A stretch of DNA of 37,804 nt from Deltaproteobacteria bacterium (GCA_020444075.1 JAHLLR010000051.1:1-37804); one strand, 5' to 3'; positions 7,994-17,736 are shown, counted from the first letter of the stretch. The notes: generated from the letters alone by a model not told the origin. A program made the numbers and translations.

Positions 7994-8983
7994 ATGGGGA
8001 CTTTAATGCAAGAATTCAAAACCCTTTTTCAGCCCGAATGTCAAGTCTTGAAAAATATGGGCTCAATCCAGATGTTGATGACCTACTTTAAATTGCTGCT
8101 GACCGCCATTTTCTGGGGAGGAACCTTTATCTCCGGCAGAATGCTGGCACATTCCGTCCCTCCATTTTCCGCCGCCTTTTTTCGATTCCTTTTTGCTGCG
8201 GTGTGTCTCTATGTTCTTGTTTTGCGTCGGGAAGGAAAAATCCCCCGGCTGGAGAGGCAACAGATCCTGCCCGTGGCGCTGCTGGGATTGACCGGCGTGT
8301 TTGCCTATAATGTTTTTTTCTTCAATGGGTTAAAATTTATAACCGCTGGTCGGGCATCCATCATTATTGCCAACAACCCGATTATTATTTCTGTTTTCGC
8401 GGCCCTGCTATTTAGAGAATCTCTCTCTCCGATCAAGCTCGTCGGCATTCTGATTTCCGTTACCGGGGCAGTTGTTGCCATTTCCGGAGGAGATCCGAGG
8501 GTTCTTTTTGCAGGCGGCATCGGGATAGGAGATCTGCTTATTTTCGGTTGCGTACTCAGTTGGTCGGCCTATTCCCTGATGGGAAAGCGGGTGATGCGTG
8601 ACCTTTCCCCTTTAGCAGCGGTATCTCATTCAGCGGCCGTTGGGGTGTTGGCCCTGCTGATTCCTGCCTGCATGGAAGGCATGCCCGCGGCAGTGCCGGG
8701 ATATTCACTGGTGGATTGGGGAAATCTGGCCTATCTCGGATTGTTCGGCACGGTGCTGGGGTTTGTTTGGTATTATGAGGGTATCCGGGTGATCGGGCCG
8801 TCCCGAGCCAGCCTGTTCATCAATTTTGTGCCTATCAGCGCGATTTGTCTGGCACACATTATCCTGAAGGAGCCATTGACCGTTTCGCTTCTGGTGGGTG
8901 CCATCCTGGTGATAACCGGCGTCACCTTAAACCACCTTCCGGTCTCAGGCTTGCGCTTGTCCAAATTACAGGTGCGTCCTTGA
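7994..8983 (+). CDS. DMT-superfamily (EamA) transporter
   Basis: The frame encodes 329 residues with about ten hydrophobic helices arranged as two EamA repeats. The first begins near LLLTAIFWGGTFISGRML and the second near GDLLIFGCVLSWSAYSLMGKRV. Family marks include PPFSAAFFRFLFAA, the AYNVFFFNGLKFITAGRASII segment and RASLFINFVPISAICLA near the end. These proteins export small metabolites or amino acids at the inner membrane; the substrate is not predictable. The start is uncertain. ATGs at 7994, 8006 (with GGGGA upstream), 8057 and 8078 are all in frame, and 8078 gives the most typical N-terminus directly before helix 1. Confidence 0.88.
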   Translation: MGTLMQEFKTLFQPECQVLKNMGSIQMLMTYFKLLLTAIFWGGTFISGRMLAHSVPPFSAAFFRFLFAAVCLYVLVLRREGKIPRLERQQILPVALLGLTGVFAYNVFFFNGLKFITAGRASIIIANNPIIISVFAALLFRESLSPIKLVGILISVTGAVVAISGGDPRVLFAGGIGIGDLLIFGCVLSWSAYSLMGKRVMRDLSPLAAVSHSAAVGVLALLIPACMEGMPAAVPGYSLVDWGNLAYLGLFGTVLGFVWYYEGIRVIGPSRASLFINFVPISAICLAHIILKEPLTVSLLVGAILVITGVTLNHLPVSGLRLSKLQVRP

Positions 8984-9002
8984 ACCGCCTGGCGATTGCA
9001 TT

Positions 9003-9022
9003 CCCCGCCGCTTGCCGCGGGG
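9003..9022. repeat. Short GC-rich palindrome downstream of the DMT gene
   Basis: CCCCGC and GCGGGG arms enclose an 8-base interior, 20 bases after the transporter stop codon. No T-tract follows on either strand, so it is a weak terminator candidate. It resembles the REP-like GC hairpins common between genes in this lineage (recollection, not checked). Confidence 0.4.
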
Positions 9023-9158
9023 AGGCTTCGATAAAGACGGGATAACCATGGATCACCAGTCAGCAGCAATTATCGATGCCGATCAGCCTTATTTTATCGA
9101 ATCGGCCGACAGACCTTTTCAGGCAATTGCTCTGACCCTGCAAAAATAGGAGAACGAC

Positions 9159-9629
9159 ATGCTGTCCACACAGGTTCCCGGTTTTGGCACGCTGACCCTC
9201 GAGCATCTGGTGCTTGACTATAACGGCACCCTGGCCGTGGACGGCCTGCTGCTTCCCGGTGTCAAAGCTGCCCTCAATACCCTTGCCGCAGAGTTGGCAA
9301 TTTATGTGGTCACTGCCGATACCTTCGGTAAGGCGGCCGACGGCCTTGCCGGTGTCAACTGCCGGTTGACGGTTCTTGGAGCCGGACGTCAGGACCAGGC
9401 CAAAGTCGACTTCGTCAATCGATTGGGGGCGCAACGGACGGCCAGTATCGGCAACGGCCGCAATGATGCGCTGATGCTGTCGGCCTCCGCCCTGGGTATC
9501 GCCGTCATTTTAGGAGAAGGGGCTTCCCTGGTGAGTCTGAACGCGGCAGACATCGTCTGTACGGATATCGTTTCCGCACTTGAACTGCTGATGCATCCGT
9601 TGCGGCTAACGGCAACATTGCGATCCTGA
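9159..9629 (+). CDS. HAD-superfamily hydrolase, soluble P-type-ATPase-like (COG4087 type)
   Basis: This compact 156-residue protein has HAD motif I as LVLDYNGTLAVDG (Asp20 is the expected nucleophile), motif II as VVTADTFG, a Lys at DQAKVDF, and motif III as IGNGRNDALML. The second Asp of the usual DxDGT is Asn here, as in P-type-ATPase-like HAD proteins, where that acid is also replaced. There is no cap domain and no membrane segment, so it should be cytoplasmic. The substrate is unknown. An AGGAG site lies 8 bases before the ATG. A 33-codon frame at 9048-9149 lies just upstream but has no convincing ribosome-binding site. Confidence 0.87.
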   Translation: MLSTQVPGFGTLTLEHLVLDYNGTLAVDGLLLPGVKAALNTLAAELAIYVVTADTFGKAADGLAGVNCRLTVLGAGRQDQAKVDFVNRLGAQRTASIGNGRNDALMLSASALGIAVILGEGASLVSLNAADIVCTDIVSALELLMHPLRLTATLRS

Positions 9630-9909
9630 GAAGGTCGCATCGAAGCAGTGAAACTGCTGAACCATCGCCACGTTGACTATTTTATAGGGTGGTGTTAGAT
9701 GAACCGCGACAGTAAGGGCTGTCTCTGCTGCTTGCGGCCGGTGGAGTCAATGGATTGAAGCATATTGTTCTCTTCGCGGCAACATTCCATGCGGCCTGCA
9801 GAGGCTTCAACGGCCACTTTTGGTTGTCCAATGAAAGCAATTGCCAATAGCCGGTATTTCAAAGTACCGAAGAAAAATTTTCGATGCGTTTTCGAGAAAA
9901 CAGATCGTC

Positions 9910-10746
9910 ATGGATTCGATAGGGATTGTGGATCGGGGTATGAAAAAAAATAAATATCTCATGGAAAATGGTGATGAGGCTAACCGCCTTGAGATGAAAA
10001 TAGATGTTGAAAGCGTAACCGCCCAGGCCCGGTGGTCTGGCCTGAAACCCGGTATGCGCGTTGCGGATGTCGGGTGCGGCCCCGGGAAAATCACGGCGCT
10101 TCTCCATCGTATGGTAGGCCCGGACGGAACCGCTGTGGGCATCGACAGCTCTTCAGATCGCATTCAGCATGCAATGGACCATTATGGAAATTCAGGGATT
10201 TCATTTCAACAAAGGAATATTCTGGACCCGTTGGATGACTTAGGCTCGTTCGATTATGTCTGGATTCGTTTCGTTCTCGAGTATTATCGGTCCCAGGCGT
10301 TCGATATAGTCAGCAATATAACCCGCATCGTCAAACCCGGGGGTATCTTGTGCCTGATTGATTTAGACCATAACTGCTTGAATCAATATGGTATTCCTTC
10401 CAGATTAAAAAAGGTTATTAATTCGATCATGGCCAAACTGGGAAGTGATGCTGATTTTGATCCCCATATGGGGATCAAACTTTACTCCATGCTTTACGAC
10501 CTGGATTATCAATCCATCGACGTCACTATGAATGCACACCACCTTATATTTGGTGAACTGGATCACGTTCAGGATTACGACTGGACAAAGAAGGTGGAAG
10601 TGGCTGCTCAAAATTGCGGGTATGGATTTGAGGAATACGAAGATGGGTATGACGGATTCTATGCAGAATTTAAATCGTCATTTGCCGATCCGCGACGATT
10701 CATCTATACGCCGGTAATTTGCTGCCGGGGTGTTCGCGTTGCGTGA
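9910..10746 (+). CDS. Class I SAM-dependent methyltransferase
   Basis: About 278 residues. The SAM-binding core is clear: motif I is VADVGCGPGKIT, the acidic end of strand 2 is VGIDSSSDRI, and motif II/III is FDYVWIRFVLEY followed by IVKPGGILCLIDLD. The region before motif I (YLMENGDEANRLE) resembles other UbiE-like stand-alone methyltransferases. The target is unknown; the C-terminal third, with acidic GYGFEEYEDGYDG, is divergent. The start is unclear. ATG 9910 and ATG 9940 (MKKNKYLMENG) are both plausible and neither has a good Shine-Dalgarno. A TTG at 9841 is unlikely. The 280 bases upstream (9630-9909) contain only weak promoter-like sequences. Confidence 0.85.
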   Translation: MDSIGIVDRGMKKNKYLMENGDEANRLEMKIDVESVTAQARWSGLKPGMRVADVGCGPGKITALLHRMVGPDGTAVGIDSSSDRIQHAMDHYGNSGISFQQRNILDPLDDLGSFDYVWIRFVLEYYRSQAFDIVSNITRIVKPGGILCLIDLDHNCLNQYGIPSRLKKVINSIMAKLGSDADFDPHMGIKLYSMLYDLDYQSIDVTMNAHHLIFGELDHVQDYDWTKKVEVAAQNCGYGFEEYEDGYDGFYAEFKSSFADPRRFIYTPVICCRGVRVA

Positions 10747-10809
10747 ACGTCAAAGGTGAATATATTTTCTTTTGTTTGAGGATGGGCTTTGATTGGATAG
10801 GATCAAGTT

Positions 10810-12798
10810 TCAGGAAACCCATTTCATCCGAATGATATTTTCCGCCTCAATTGTTTCGGTTTCAAGTACTTCCCTTTCATAGTACTGGACGAATGCATCG
10901 ACGACCTTCTCGTCGAAGTGAATACCGCGTCCCTTTTCCAATAAGCGGAACGCGTAGCTCATGGGAAGCGGATCCCGGTAATGGCGTTTAGCGGTGACAG
11001 CCTCGAAAAAATCTGCTACGGCAATGATTCTCGCCCCCAGTGGAATTTCTTCTCCGATAAGGCCATTGGGATACCCACTTCCGTCTATCTTCTCATGATG
11101 GGAGCCGGCAATTTCCGGAACTTGACTGAATATGCCTTCGAAGTTTATCTGCTCTAAAATGCTTTGCGTTTTCTGGGCGTGTGTCTTTACTTTCTCGTAC
11201 TCTTCTTTGGTCAGACGGCCCGGTTTTTTCAATATAGAATCGGGGACGCCAATTTTACCGTAATCATGCAGAAGGGATGCAACGCGTATCATCTCTCTGT
11301 AATTGTTTGATAAGTTCAGTTCATCACAGATTCCCAGCGCATATTCGGTGACCTTGGCTGAATGGCCGGCGGTTAGGGGATCTCGGGCGTCGATGCTTGC
11401 CGCCAGCACCTGGAGAATGGAACCAAACTGTCGTTGTCGGGCTTCCAACAGATCAGCGTTGCGTATGCTGATGCCGATTACTGATGCAATGCCCATGAGA
11501 AGGCTGAGATCGCTTTGAACAAGCGGCCGTTTGGTCCGCAAATTGTCCACGGCAAGTATGCCGATAGACTGCCCGTCGCAGATAATGGGGCAACAGATAA
11601 AAGATTGGGTGCCCATCTGATGGGCAAACGCTAGACTTCTTCTAGAGAGGTTCGGGCTTATTTCTTCGATATCGTTGATTAGAAAAGGTTTTTGCTCGTG
11701 AAAAGAAACGACAAAAACACCTTTTGATCCCGCTTTATTCAAATGGAAGGCTGACTTTTTTATGAATTCAAGTTTCTTTCGGTCGTATCCGAATCCCGCA
11801 CGAAATTCTAAGAGTGACTTGTTCTCATTGGCAAGCAGAATGAATCCACGGTCATAGTCCAAGCGCTTTTCAAACAGACGGACTACCGTTTCCATCACAT
11901 CTTTGATGTTGGTGTATTTACTAATGATCTGTCCAATTTCGTTGGTTAATAGAGTGTTATTGTAGTTGATTTGTGTTTCTTTAATTAGCCGGTCGGCCGA
12001 ATCGCTGAGGATGTTTAAACTTGTTTTAAGCTCTCTTTTCTCAATCAGCAGGTGGACGCTTCCTAAAATCAAAATTGTAAATAGGGAAAAGGGAAGAAAA
12101 AAGGAAATGGTCTCCTCAGGTTTGAAAAAAGCCAATAGAATGCAAACAGAAATCAGAAACAAGGTGAGGTAATTCCGAAAGGCTCGGAAGACTTCGGCTC
12201 TGGACATCTCCCATGATATTATATATTTACAAGCTGAATCGCCTTTAAAAATGCATTGGGGATGTTCAATTTTAGGAAGTTTATTGGTAAAGCCCATTGC
12301 AATTGCTTCGAATAGACCCGTCCTATTCTCACATTGATATGGCTTTTCGGTTACCCCTGGTTTTGGCGTTACCGTTATTTCTACCTTATTGGATGAAATA
12401 CTTGTCGTTTGATAATTAGATGATCTCGCATAATTTTCTGATGCATGGCCGATGATCTGGTAGACTTTTCCCGGTCCTAATTGACCGAAAATAAATTGAC
12501 CTAGTGCCGGCACTAATGAGGGCGATGCCGCAAAACGACCTGCTTCTCTTGCAATGTTTTTATTTCCGGTAAGTTGTGCTACCTTTTCATAAAAACGATC
12601 AATCTGAGACTGCGTAAACCAGTGACCTTGGTCGGCAATTTCGTACGGTTCCATTCCTGCATACTGCAATACCTCGTCGGTATTCACATAGCTGTATTTC
12701 TCTTTTAACAGCCTTATCCAGACATTAAGTCCCCTGCTGTTATACAAGGCGCTATCATCAGTGAAATTTACTTTATTGGAATCCGGCGATGATCGCAT
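10810..12798 (-). CDS. V4R-like sensor / two-TM / GAF / HD-GYP c-di-GMP phosphodiesterase
   Basis: The 662-residue membrane protein has several parts. An N-terminal sensor region (residues about 50-200) ends with Cys156, His179, Cys182 and Cys190 in a CENRTG...HPQCIFKGDSACKY pattern, like the V4R/4-vinyl-reductase-type small-molecule-binding domains. Two hydrophobic helices follow at about 208-225 and 231-252. A GAF domain covers about 285-450. An HD-GYP domain covers about 460-640 with His479, HD 511-512 (LLHDYGKIGVPD), His540, HHEK (567-570), DGSGYP (572-577) and VADFFEA. All key HD-GYP metal-site positions look intact, so it probably hydrolyses c-di-GMP to pGpG or GMP at the inner membrane. 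It starts 9 bases after the PilZ gene, so the two form one operon. Confidence 0.92.
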   Translation of the reverse strand: MRSSPDSNKVNFTDDSALYNSRGLNVWIRLLKEKYSYVNTDEVLQYAGMEPYEIADQGHWFTQSQIDRFYEKVAQLTGNKNIAREAGRFAASPSLVPALGQFIFGQLGPGKVYQIIGHASENYARSSNYQTTSISSNKVEITVTPKPGVTEKPYQCENRTGLFEAIAMGFTNKLPKIEHPQCIFKGDSACKYIISWEMSRAEVFRAFRNYLTLFLISVCILLAFFKPEETISFFLPFSLFTILILGSVHLLIEKRELKTSLNILSDSADRLIKETQINYNNTLLTNEIGQIISKYTNIKDVMETVVRLFEKRLDYDRGFILLANENKSLLEFRAGFGYDRKKLEFIKKSAFHLNKAGSKGVFVVSFHEQKPFLINDIEEISPNLSRRSLAFAHQMGTQSFICCPIICDGQSIGILAVDNLRTKRPLVQSDLSLLMGIASVIGISIRNADLLEARQRQFGSILQVLAASIDARDPLTAGHSAKVTEYALGICDELNLSNNYREMIRVASLLHDYGKIGVPDSILKKPGRLTKEEYEKVKTHAQKTQSILEQINFEGIFSQVPEIAGSHHEKIDGSGYPNGLIGEEIPLGARIIAVADFFEAVTAKRHYRDPLPMSYAFRLLEKGRGIHFDEKVVDAFVQYYEREVLETETIEAENIIRMKWVS

Positions 12799-12807
12799 AT
12801 TTACCCT

Positions 12808-14913
12808 TTAATGCTTATAAAATTTCAATAAGCGTTTTAAATATCTGAAATAATCATCTGTATGATTGAGGTCAAAAATCCACAGATTGTATGTCTTTTC
12901 AGTGGGGATTTCCATTGCCGTTGCACTTTGCACAGGGTAAATAAGGACTGGCATTTCGTCTATCTGAAGTCCGCCGAATAGATTTAACAAACTGGACCGA
13001 ATGATTTGATATTTCAGGTTCTCGTGTTTCAGGATGATGATTTTTACGGAGTTGGTTAGATCGGACATATTCAGACCGATATCTGCAATGTTGATTATTA
13101 TCAATGCCTTTAGCTCGTCTAACATTTTGAGCGAAAAGAGGTGGCGGGATCGGAGCAGCCCGATTTTCGAAAACTCTGATTCCGTTGCCGTCATATCATG
13201 ATTGTTGGCACCCAGATCCAAGGCATCAATCATCAATCCACCGGATTGTTCCTCGTAATGGCACTCAAGATCACGAAGGTCGTTGTCTGTAGCGGATTCG
13301 ATGTGCCAACCTCCGGGCAACGGGCAGTCACCTTGTCCATTTCTCCGAAAATGGAAGTAGGCAAATTGGTCAATGGAGCATTTTTTTGGATTCAGAATGT
13401 TTTTTGCCGCACCACCAAACACATGATTGGGAAATTTGTTTTCCGGCCGGTAGTAGCAGAATGCATAACTCATTTTTATGGAGTTGAGCCGGTGTGAGTC
13501 ATTGATGAAACTGCCGATCTGGTTAAATACTGCCAGGCCACCACGGTGGTTTGACGATCGAATGGCCGCGAGGTGATGCATCAGCCATGATTTTTCGTAA
13601 AAGCGAACCATGGACATGTGTGCTAAAATCATACCGTTGCGCTGATGGATGAAGTGCCTGGCGATATTTGGACTTTCAGTGTACAGCTTTTTATAGGTTT
13701 CTTTGATACGGGCTTTGTTTTTCTCGATAAATTCATATTTTTGGGGGTAAATGAACCCGGTTTCAAAGAAAAAATTCCACAGGTCATCCAAGTTGACTCT
13801 ACGGCAGATGTAGGCATTCTTGTCACTGGTCTGTTGAATGAGAGAAAGCACTTTGATATGCTCATCTGCGGGCATATCCAGAATGGCAATCCCACAGCGA
13901 AGCAACCCTGTTTCTCCCTTATCTTCGATCTGTTGGCTATAAACCACCTGGGCGGCGCAAGTCACATGGGCTCCGTCACCAAAGCAAATTTGAAGGTTCG
14001 GGATGATCAACCCCGGCAGCAGCACCGCATGCTTTACTTCTTCCCGGACAGCCAGGCCTGATCCGGACAGATCACGCACCTCCAGTTGGACGCGTTTTTT
14101 AGAGAAGGGATGAACGAAACTGATCGTGGGTAGGGGGACCATTTGCTGACGAGTGCTTCTAAACTCCTTTGGCCTAAATCGCCGGATATGCCTTCTAACT
14201 GGTGTTAAGATCCAGTCTTGATTTTTATGGCCGTGGGTTTGTTTGCCGATTCGGCATTCCCCGGAATAGAGCGTTTTGCTGCCGTCGAAGATGATGACAT
14301 TCACGGCCAGGTCGGTATTCATCCAGTCGAAGGTCTGAGGGGATGTGGTCTGGACCTTGACGCGGAATGAGAAGGCGGAAAAATCGATCATCGATCCGTA
14401 AAACAGGGCTCCATTCTGGGTCACATATACGTTAATGCTCCGGCACGAATGGCGCCTGGTGCTTCTGGCATCTTCAGCACTGCAGGTTTCCGGCAAAATG
14501 AAACGGATGGCTTCTCTGCTTATTTCAACTACGTCCGGTTCAGCCACTATAAACCGATTGCCGTCGGGTATGAGAATGTTTTGGAAATAAAAACAATCCG
14601 GTTGGTCGACAATGGTTCCGGCATCCTGCTGCCACAGGCAGATCAGCCGGTTGTCCTGGCAGGGTTGCGGTTTGGCCTTGATGGATAGGACTCGGTGGTA
14701 GTGCTTGTGGCGATAATTAACGTAAAGGGGTTTGTCGAGAAAGTTTAGATAGTTCAGCTTGTTGATCAGGTGGCCCATGCTGATCTTTTTGGACGAGCAA
14801 ACGGCCTCTACCGCAGGCGTTGGGGTGGGGTTGGCTGATATGAGGCGTTTTTCGTTGGAACTGACTGCTGTGTCTGTTTGTTCAACATCCGTGTGAAGTT
14901 TTGCCCGTTCCAT
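12808..14913 (-). CDS. Double PilZ-domain protein with large C-terminal GNAT-like region
   Basis: The 701-residue protein is probably cytoplasmic, as no hydrophobic helix is seen. An N-terminal region (43-145) may be a YcgR-N-like beta domain. A first PilZ-like domain (about 150-235) has RRHSCR but a degraded DFSAFS in place of DxSxxG. A second (about 238-355) has RRHIR and an intact DLSGSGLAV, so this one is the likelier c-di-GMP site. The remaining 340 residues are mixed alpha/beta, with GMILAHMSMVRFYEKSW followed by HHLAAIRSSNHRGGL, which recalls an N-acyltransferase (GNAT) fold; this is a tentative inference. GAGG precedes the ATG by 7 bases. It is the first gene of a pair with the downstream HD-GYP phosphodiesterase. 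Confidence 0.85.
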   Translation of the reverse strand: MERAKLHTDVEQTDTAVSSNEKRLISANPTPTPAVEAVCSSKKISMGHLINKLNYLNFLDKPLYVNYRHKHYHRVLSIKAKPQPCQDNRLICLWQQDAGTIVDQPDCFYFQNILIPDGNRFIVAEPDVVEISREAIRFILPETCSAEDARSTRRHSCRSINVYVTQNGALFYGSMIDFSAFSFRVKVQTTSPQTFDWMNTDLAVNVIIFDGSKTLYSGECRIGKQTHGHKNQDWILTPVRRHIRRFRPKEFRSTRQQMVPLPTISFVHPFSKKRVQLEVRDLSGSGLAVREEVKHAVLLPGLIIPNLQICFGDGAHVTCAAQVVYSQQIEDKGETGLLRCGIAILDMPADEHIKVLSLIQQTSDKNAYICRRVNLDDLWNFFFETGFIYPQKYEFIEKNKARIKETYKKLYTESPNIARHFIHQRNGMILAHMSMVRFYEKSWLMHHLAAIRSSNHRGGLAVFNQIGSFINDSHRLNSIKMSYAFCYYRPENKFPNHVFGGAAKNILNPKKCSIDQFAYFHFRRNGQGDCPLPGGWHIESATDNDLRDLECHYEEQSGGLMIDALDLGANNHDMTATESEFSKIGLLRSRHLFSLKMLDELKALIIINIADIGLNMSDLTNSVKIIILKHENLKYQIIRSSLLNLFGGLQIDEMPVLIYPVQSATAMEIPTEKTYNLWIFDLNHTDDYFRYLKRLLKFYKH

Positions 14914-15133
14914 GGTTGAGCCTCAGTATCGACGTACCAGATCAGTGCAAGAAAAACAGATGAATTACTGTTCAGAACCAAGGTGCCTGGGTGGGCAGGT
15001 TGTATTTTCCTGCACTCATCCATAGAAACGACTATCATAAATTCCCTTTTGATGCAAGGGGTTATATAGGGATTGGCGTTAGGTCGACGAGAGAAGTCAA
15101 AAGGGTGGGGAACCATCAAGGGGTTGTGGCCGG

Positions 15134-16144
15134 TCATCCACCGATACCCTGCATCTGGTCTTTGACGGTGGTTACACCATTGGGGCAAAGTTGGTGCTTT
15201 GCCGCTTTTTGTCGCACGGCGGTTCGGAAAATCTCTGCCAGCTGCTCATCGGATCCCCCCCTTCTTAACAGCTCCTTGAGGGGTTCGTGGCGATCGGACA
15301 GCAGGCAGGCGCGAAGTTTGCCGTCAGCCGTCAGGCGCAGACGGTTGCAGTGGCTGCAGAAATGTTGGCTCAGGGCGCTGATGAAGCCGACTTCTCCTTG
15401 TGCCCCCGCTATGCGATAGCGCCTGGCCGGTCCGTCATTCTGGTCGTTTCCCACCGGGGTCAACACCCCGATCGTGGCAATCATCTCCTGGATTTCCGGT
15501 GTAAGAATCTGATCCCGGGAATGGGTCCGACTGTTGCCGATGGGCATATATTCGATAAAGCGGACATGGAAGGGGTGGTCCAGTGAAAGCCTTCCGAATT
15601 TTATGATTTCATTGTCGTTGATCCCCCGCATGGCCACGACGTTGATTTTGATGGGGTTAAACCCGATTTCCCGGGCCCGCTGGATGCCTGCCCACACCTG
15701 ATTGAACTGATCGTAACCGGTGATCTGGGCATACTTTCCGGGGTCCAGCGAATCCAGGCTGATATTGATGCGGCGGATGCCGGCATCGAATATGTCCTGG
15801 GCGTTGGCGGCAAGGAGAACCCCATTGGTAGTCAAAGAAACATCTTCCAGTTCTCTAATCCGGGTCAGCCGGCCCAGCAATTCAACCACTCCTTTTCTGA
15901 CCAGGGGTTCGCCACCGGTGATGCGCACCTTGCGGATGCCGAGCTGTATACCGATTTTTACCAGGCGCAGGATCTCTTCGTAGCTGAGGATGTCTTCATG
16001 ATCGAGTTTGGGAATGCGGCCTTCAGGTACACAGTAAAGGCACCTGAGGTTGCACCGGTCGGTGATGGAAATCCGCAGGTAGTTCAGATGGCGCTTTTCC
16101 TGATCAACCAACTTGCCGCCATCTGTGGTTACCCCTATATCCAT
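15134..16144 (-). CDS. moaA: GTP 3',8-cyclase (molybdenum cofactor synthesis)
   Basis: This radical-SAM enzyme of 336 residues makes 3',8-cH2GTP from GTP, the first step of molybdopterin synthesis. The N-terminal 4Fe-4S site is Cys31, Cys35 and Cys38 in TDRCNLRCLYCVPEG. The SAM region is KVRITGGEPLVRKG, then LTTNGVLL and RRINISLDSL. The C-terminal GTP-binding cluster has CSHCNRLRLTADGKLRACL. The frame extends to 16171, but the ATG at 16144 has AGGGGA 6-7 bases upstream and is preferred. It is the last gene of the fmdB-hemC-cobA/hemD run, about 60 bases after the fusion gene. No other moa genes are in view. The C-terminus ends in GIGG rather than the textbook GG after G. Confidence 0.95.
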   Translation of the reverse strand: MDIGVTTDGGKLVDQEKRHLNYLRISITDRCNLRCLYCVPEGRIPKLDHEDILSYEEILRLVKIGIQLGIRKVRITGGEPLVRKGVVELLGRLTRIRELEDVSLTTNGVLLAANAQDIFDAGIRRINISLDSLDPGKYAQITGYDQFNQVWAGIQRAREIGFNPIKINVVAMRGINDNEIIKFGRLSLDHPFHVRFIEYMPIGNSRTHSRDQILTPEIQEMIATIGVLTPVGNDQNDGPARRYRIAGAQGEVGFISALSQHFCSHCNRLRLTADGKLRACLLSDRHEPLKELLRRGGSDEQLAEIFRTAVRQKAAKHQLCPNGVTTVKDQMQGIGG

Positions 16145-16206
16145 GTGGTTTCCCCTTGCCATTTCCGGCACCCTCTGCGGCTATCACGCGTTGTTCTCAA
16201 CGAGAG

Positions 16207-17736
16207 CTACGACTGATGGTTCAGGATCGCCTGAATCAGGCCGGGAATCGTGTAGGTATCGGCCTCGATGGTCACTGAAAAGCCCAGTTCCCGGGCCGTC
16301 TGAGAAGTAATGGGACCGATGCTGGCCACGGTGACCCCTTCCATCAGTCGATCGACGCGGTCATGAGGCAGCAATCGATGAAAGTTCTTCACCGTGGACG
16401 AACTGGTGAAGGTGACCATGTCGATGGTTTTGGACGTCAGGCGGGTGATCAGATCCGCGGCGCTGTCTGCCACCTGCCGGGTTTCATAGGCCGTCACTTC
16501 ATCCACCGCTGCGCCCATGCGGCGCAATTCCACGGGAAGCACGCTGCGCGCTTCCCTGGCGCGTGGAAGCAGGATCCTGCTGCCTGTTACCGGCGTCGCG
16601 GAAAATGCTTCAATCACGGATTCGGCGCGGTAGCTTTCCGGGATGATGTCGCTGTTTAATCCCCAGGTCCTGAGCCGGTCCGCCGTGGAAGGGCCGATGG
16701 TGGCGGTTTTAATGTGCCCCAGGGCCCGTAGATCCAGTCCATTTTCAAACAGGCGCCGGAAAAAATAATCCACCCCGTTGACGCTGGTGAAGACGATCCA
16801 GTTATACCGGTTTAATATCCCGATAGCTTTGTCCATGGCCGCCCAGTCCTGTGGGGGCCCCACCTGAATGGTTGGGCACTGGATGCATTCAGCACCATAT
16901 TCCATCAACTGGTGAACCAGGTCGCTGGCTTGCTCGCGGGCACGGGTCACAACGATGCGGCAGCCCATCAGCGGCCGGTTTTCAAACCACTGCATGGTTT
17001 TTCGCAGGTTGACCACCCCACCGACGATGATGATGGCCGGCGCTTTGATACCGGCCCTTTGGGTCTCTTCAACGATTGAGCCCAGGGACCCGGTAACGGT
17101 CTTCTGTTTAGGTGTGGTCCCCCACCGGATTACCGCCACCGGGGTGTCTGCCGGCCGGCCATTGGCTACCAGCTTGGCGGCGATGGTCGGCAGGTTTTTG
17201 ACTCCCATGAAGAAGACCAGCGTACCGATTCCGGTGGCCAGCGCCTTCCAGTCGACGCTGGATTCCGCCTTGGTGGGGTCCTCGTGGCCGGTGACAAAGG
17301 CCACGTCGGAGGTGTAGTCCCGATGGGTCAGCGGAATGCCTGCATAGGCTGATGCGCCGATAGCGGCCGTGACGCCCGGGACGACTTCGAACGGGATGCC
17401 TGCGGCAATGAGGACTTCCGCTTCTTCACCGCCGCGGCCGAAAATAAAAGGGTCGCCCCCTTTGAGTCGGGCCACCACGTTTCCCTGCCTGGCTTTCTCC
17501 ACGATCAGGGCGTTGATGCCATCCTGGGGCAGGGTGTGATCGCCGCCTTTTTTTCCCACGTAGATCATTTCCGCATCGGGGTTGGCATGGGCCAGCAGGG
17601 TCGGCGATGCCAGATAGTCGTAGACCACCACATCGGCCCTGGCAATGCAATTGGCACCCTTGACCGTGATCAGGCCGGGGTCGCCGGGTCCGGCCCCCAC
17701 CAGAAACACTTTACCGGTTTTGTTAGTATTGTGCAT
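16207..17736 (-). CDS. cobA-hemD: Fused uroporphyrinogen-III C-methyltransferase (CobA) and uroporphyrinogen-III synthase (HemD)
   Basis: The 509-residue protein links two consecutive steps. Residues 1 to about 245 are a [70 protein letters not shown], and the [11 protein letters not shown] region. From about 258 to 505 comes Hem[62 protein letters not shown] and a final [18 protein letters not shown]. It cyclises hydroxymethylbilane to uroporphyrinogen III and then methylates it to precorrin-2, feeding siroheme, heme d1/alternative heme and cobalamin. It overlaps the hemC end by 14 bases, which favours translational coupling. The fused form is common in this part of the bacterial tree. Confidence 0.96.
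   Translation of the reverse strand: MHNTNKTGKVFLVGAGPGDPGLITVKGANCIARADVVVYDYLASPTLLAHANPDAEMIYVGKKGGDHTLPQDGINALIVEKARQGNVVARLKGGDPFIFGRGGEEAEVLIAAGIPFEVVPGVTAAIGASAYAGIPLTHRDYTSDVAFVTGHEDPTKAESSVDWKALATGIGTLVFFMGVKNLPTIAAKLVANGRPADTPVAVIRWGTTPKQKTVTGSLGSIVEETQRAGIKAPAIIIVGGVVNLRKTMQWFENRPLMGCRIVVTRAREQASDLVHQLMEYGAECIQCPTIQVGPPQDWAAMDKAIGILNRYNWIVFTSVNGVDYFFRRLFENGLDLRALGHIKTATIGPSTADRLRTWGLNSDIIPESYRAESVIEAFSATPVTGSRILLPRAREARSVLPVELRRMGAAVDEVTAYETRQVADSAADLITRLTSKTIDMVTFTSSSTVKNFHRLLPHDRVDRLMEGVTVASIGPITSQTARELGFSVTIEADTYTIPGLIQAILNHQS

Noticed and set aside
9003-9022. Intrinsic terminator of the DMT transporter gene
   Set aside because: The hairpin is GC-rich but lacks a T-tract on either strand; kept only as a palindrome.
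9048-9149. 33-codon frame upstream of the HAD gene
   Set aside because: No Shine-Dalgarno at a good distance, no family resemblance, and it begins right after a GC-rich palindrome; probably chance.
9700-9759. 19-codon Cys-rich frame (CLCCL) between the HAD and methyltransferase genes
   Set aside because: Very short, weak ribosome-binding site and no supporting context. A TGA ending raised the idea of a selenopeptide, but there is no SECIS-like hairpin I can point to.
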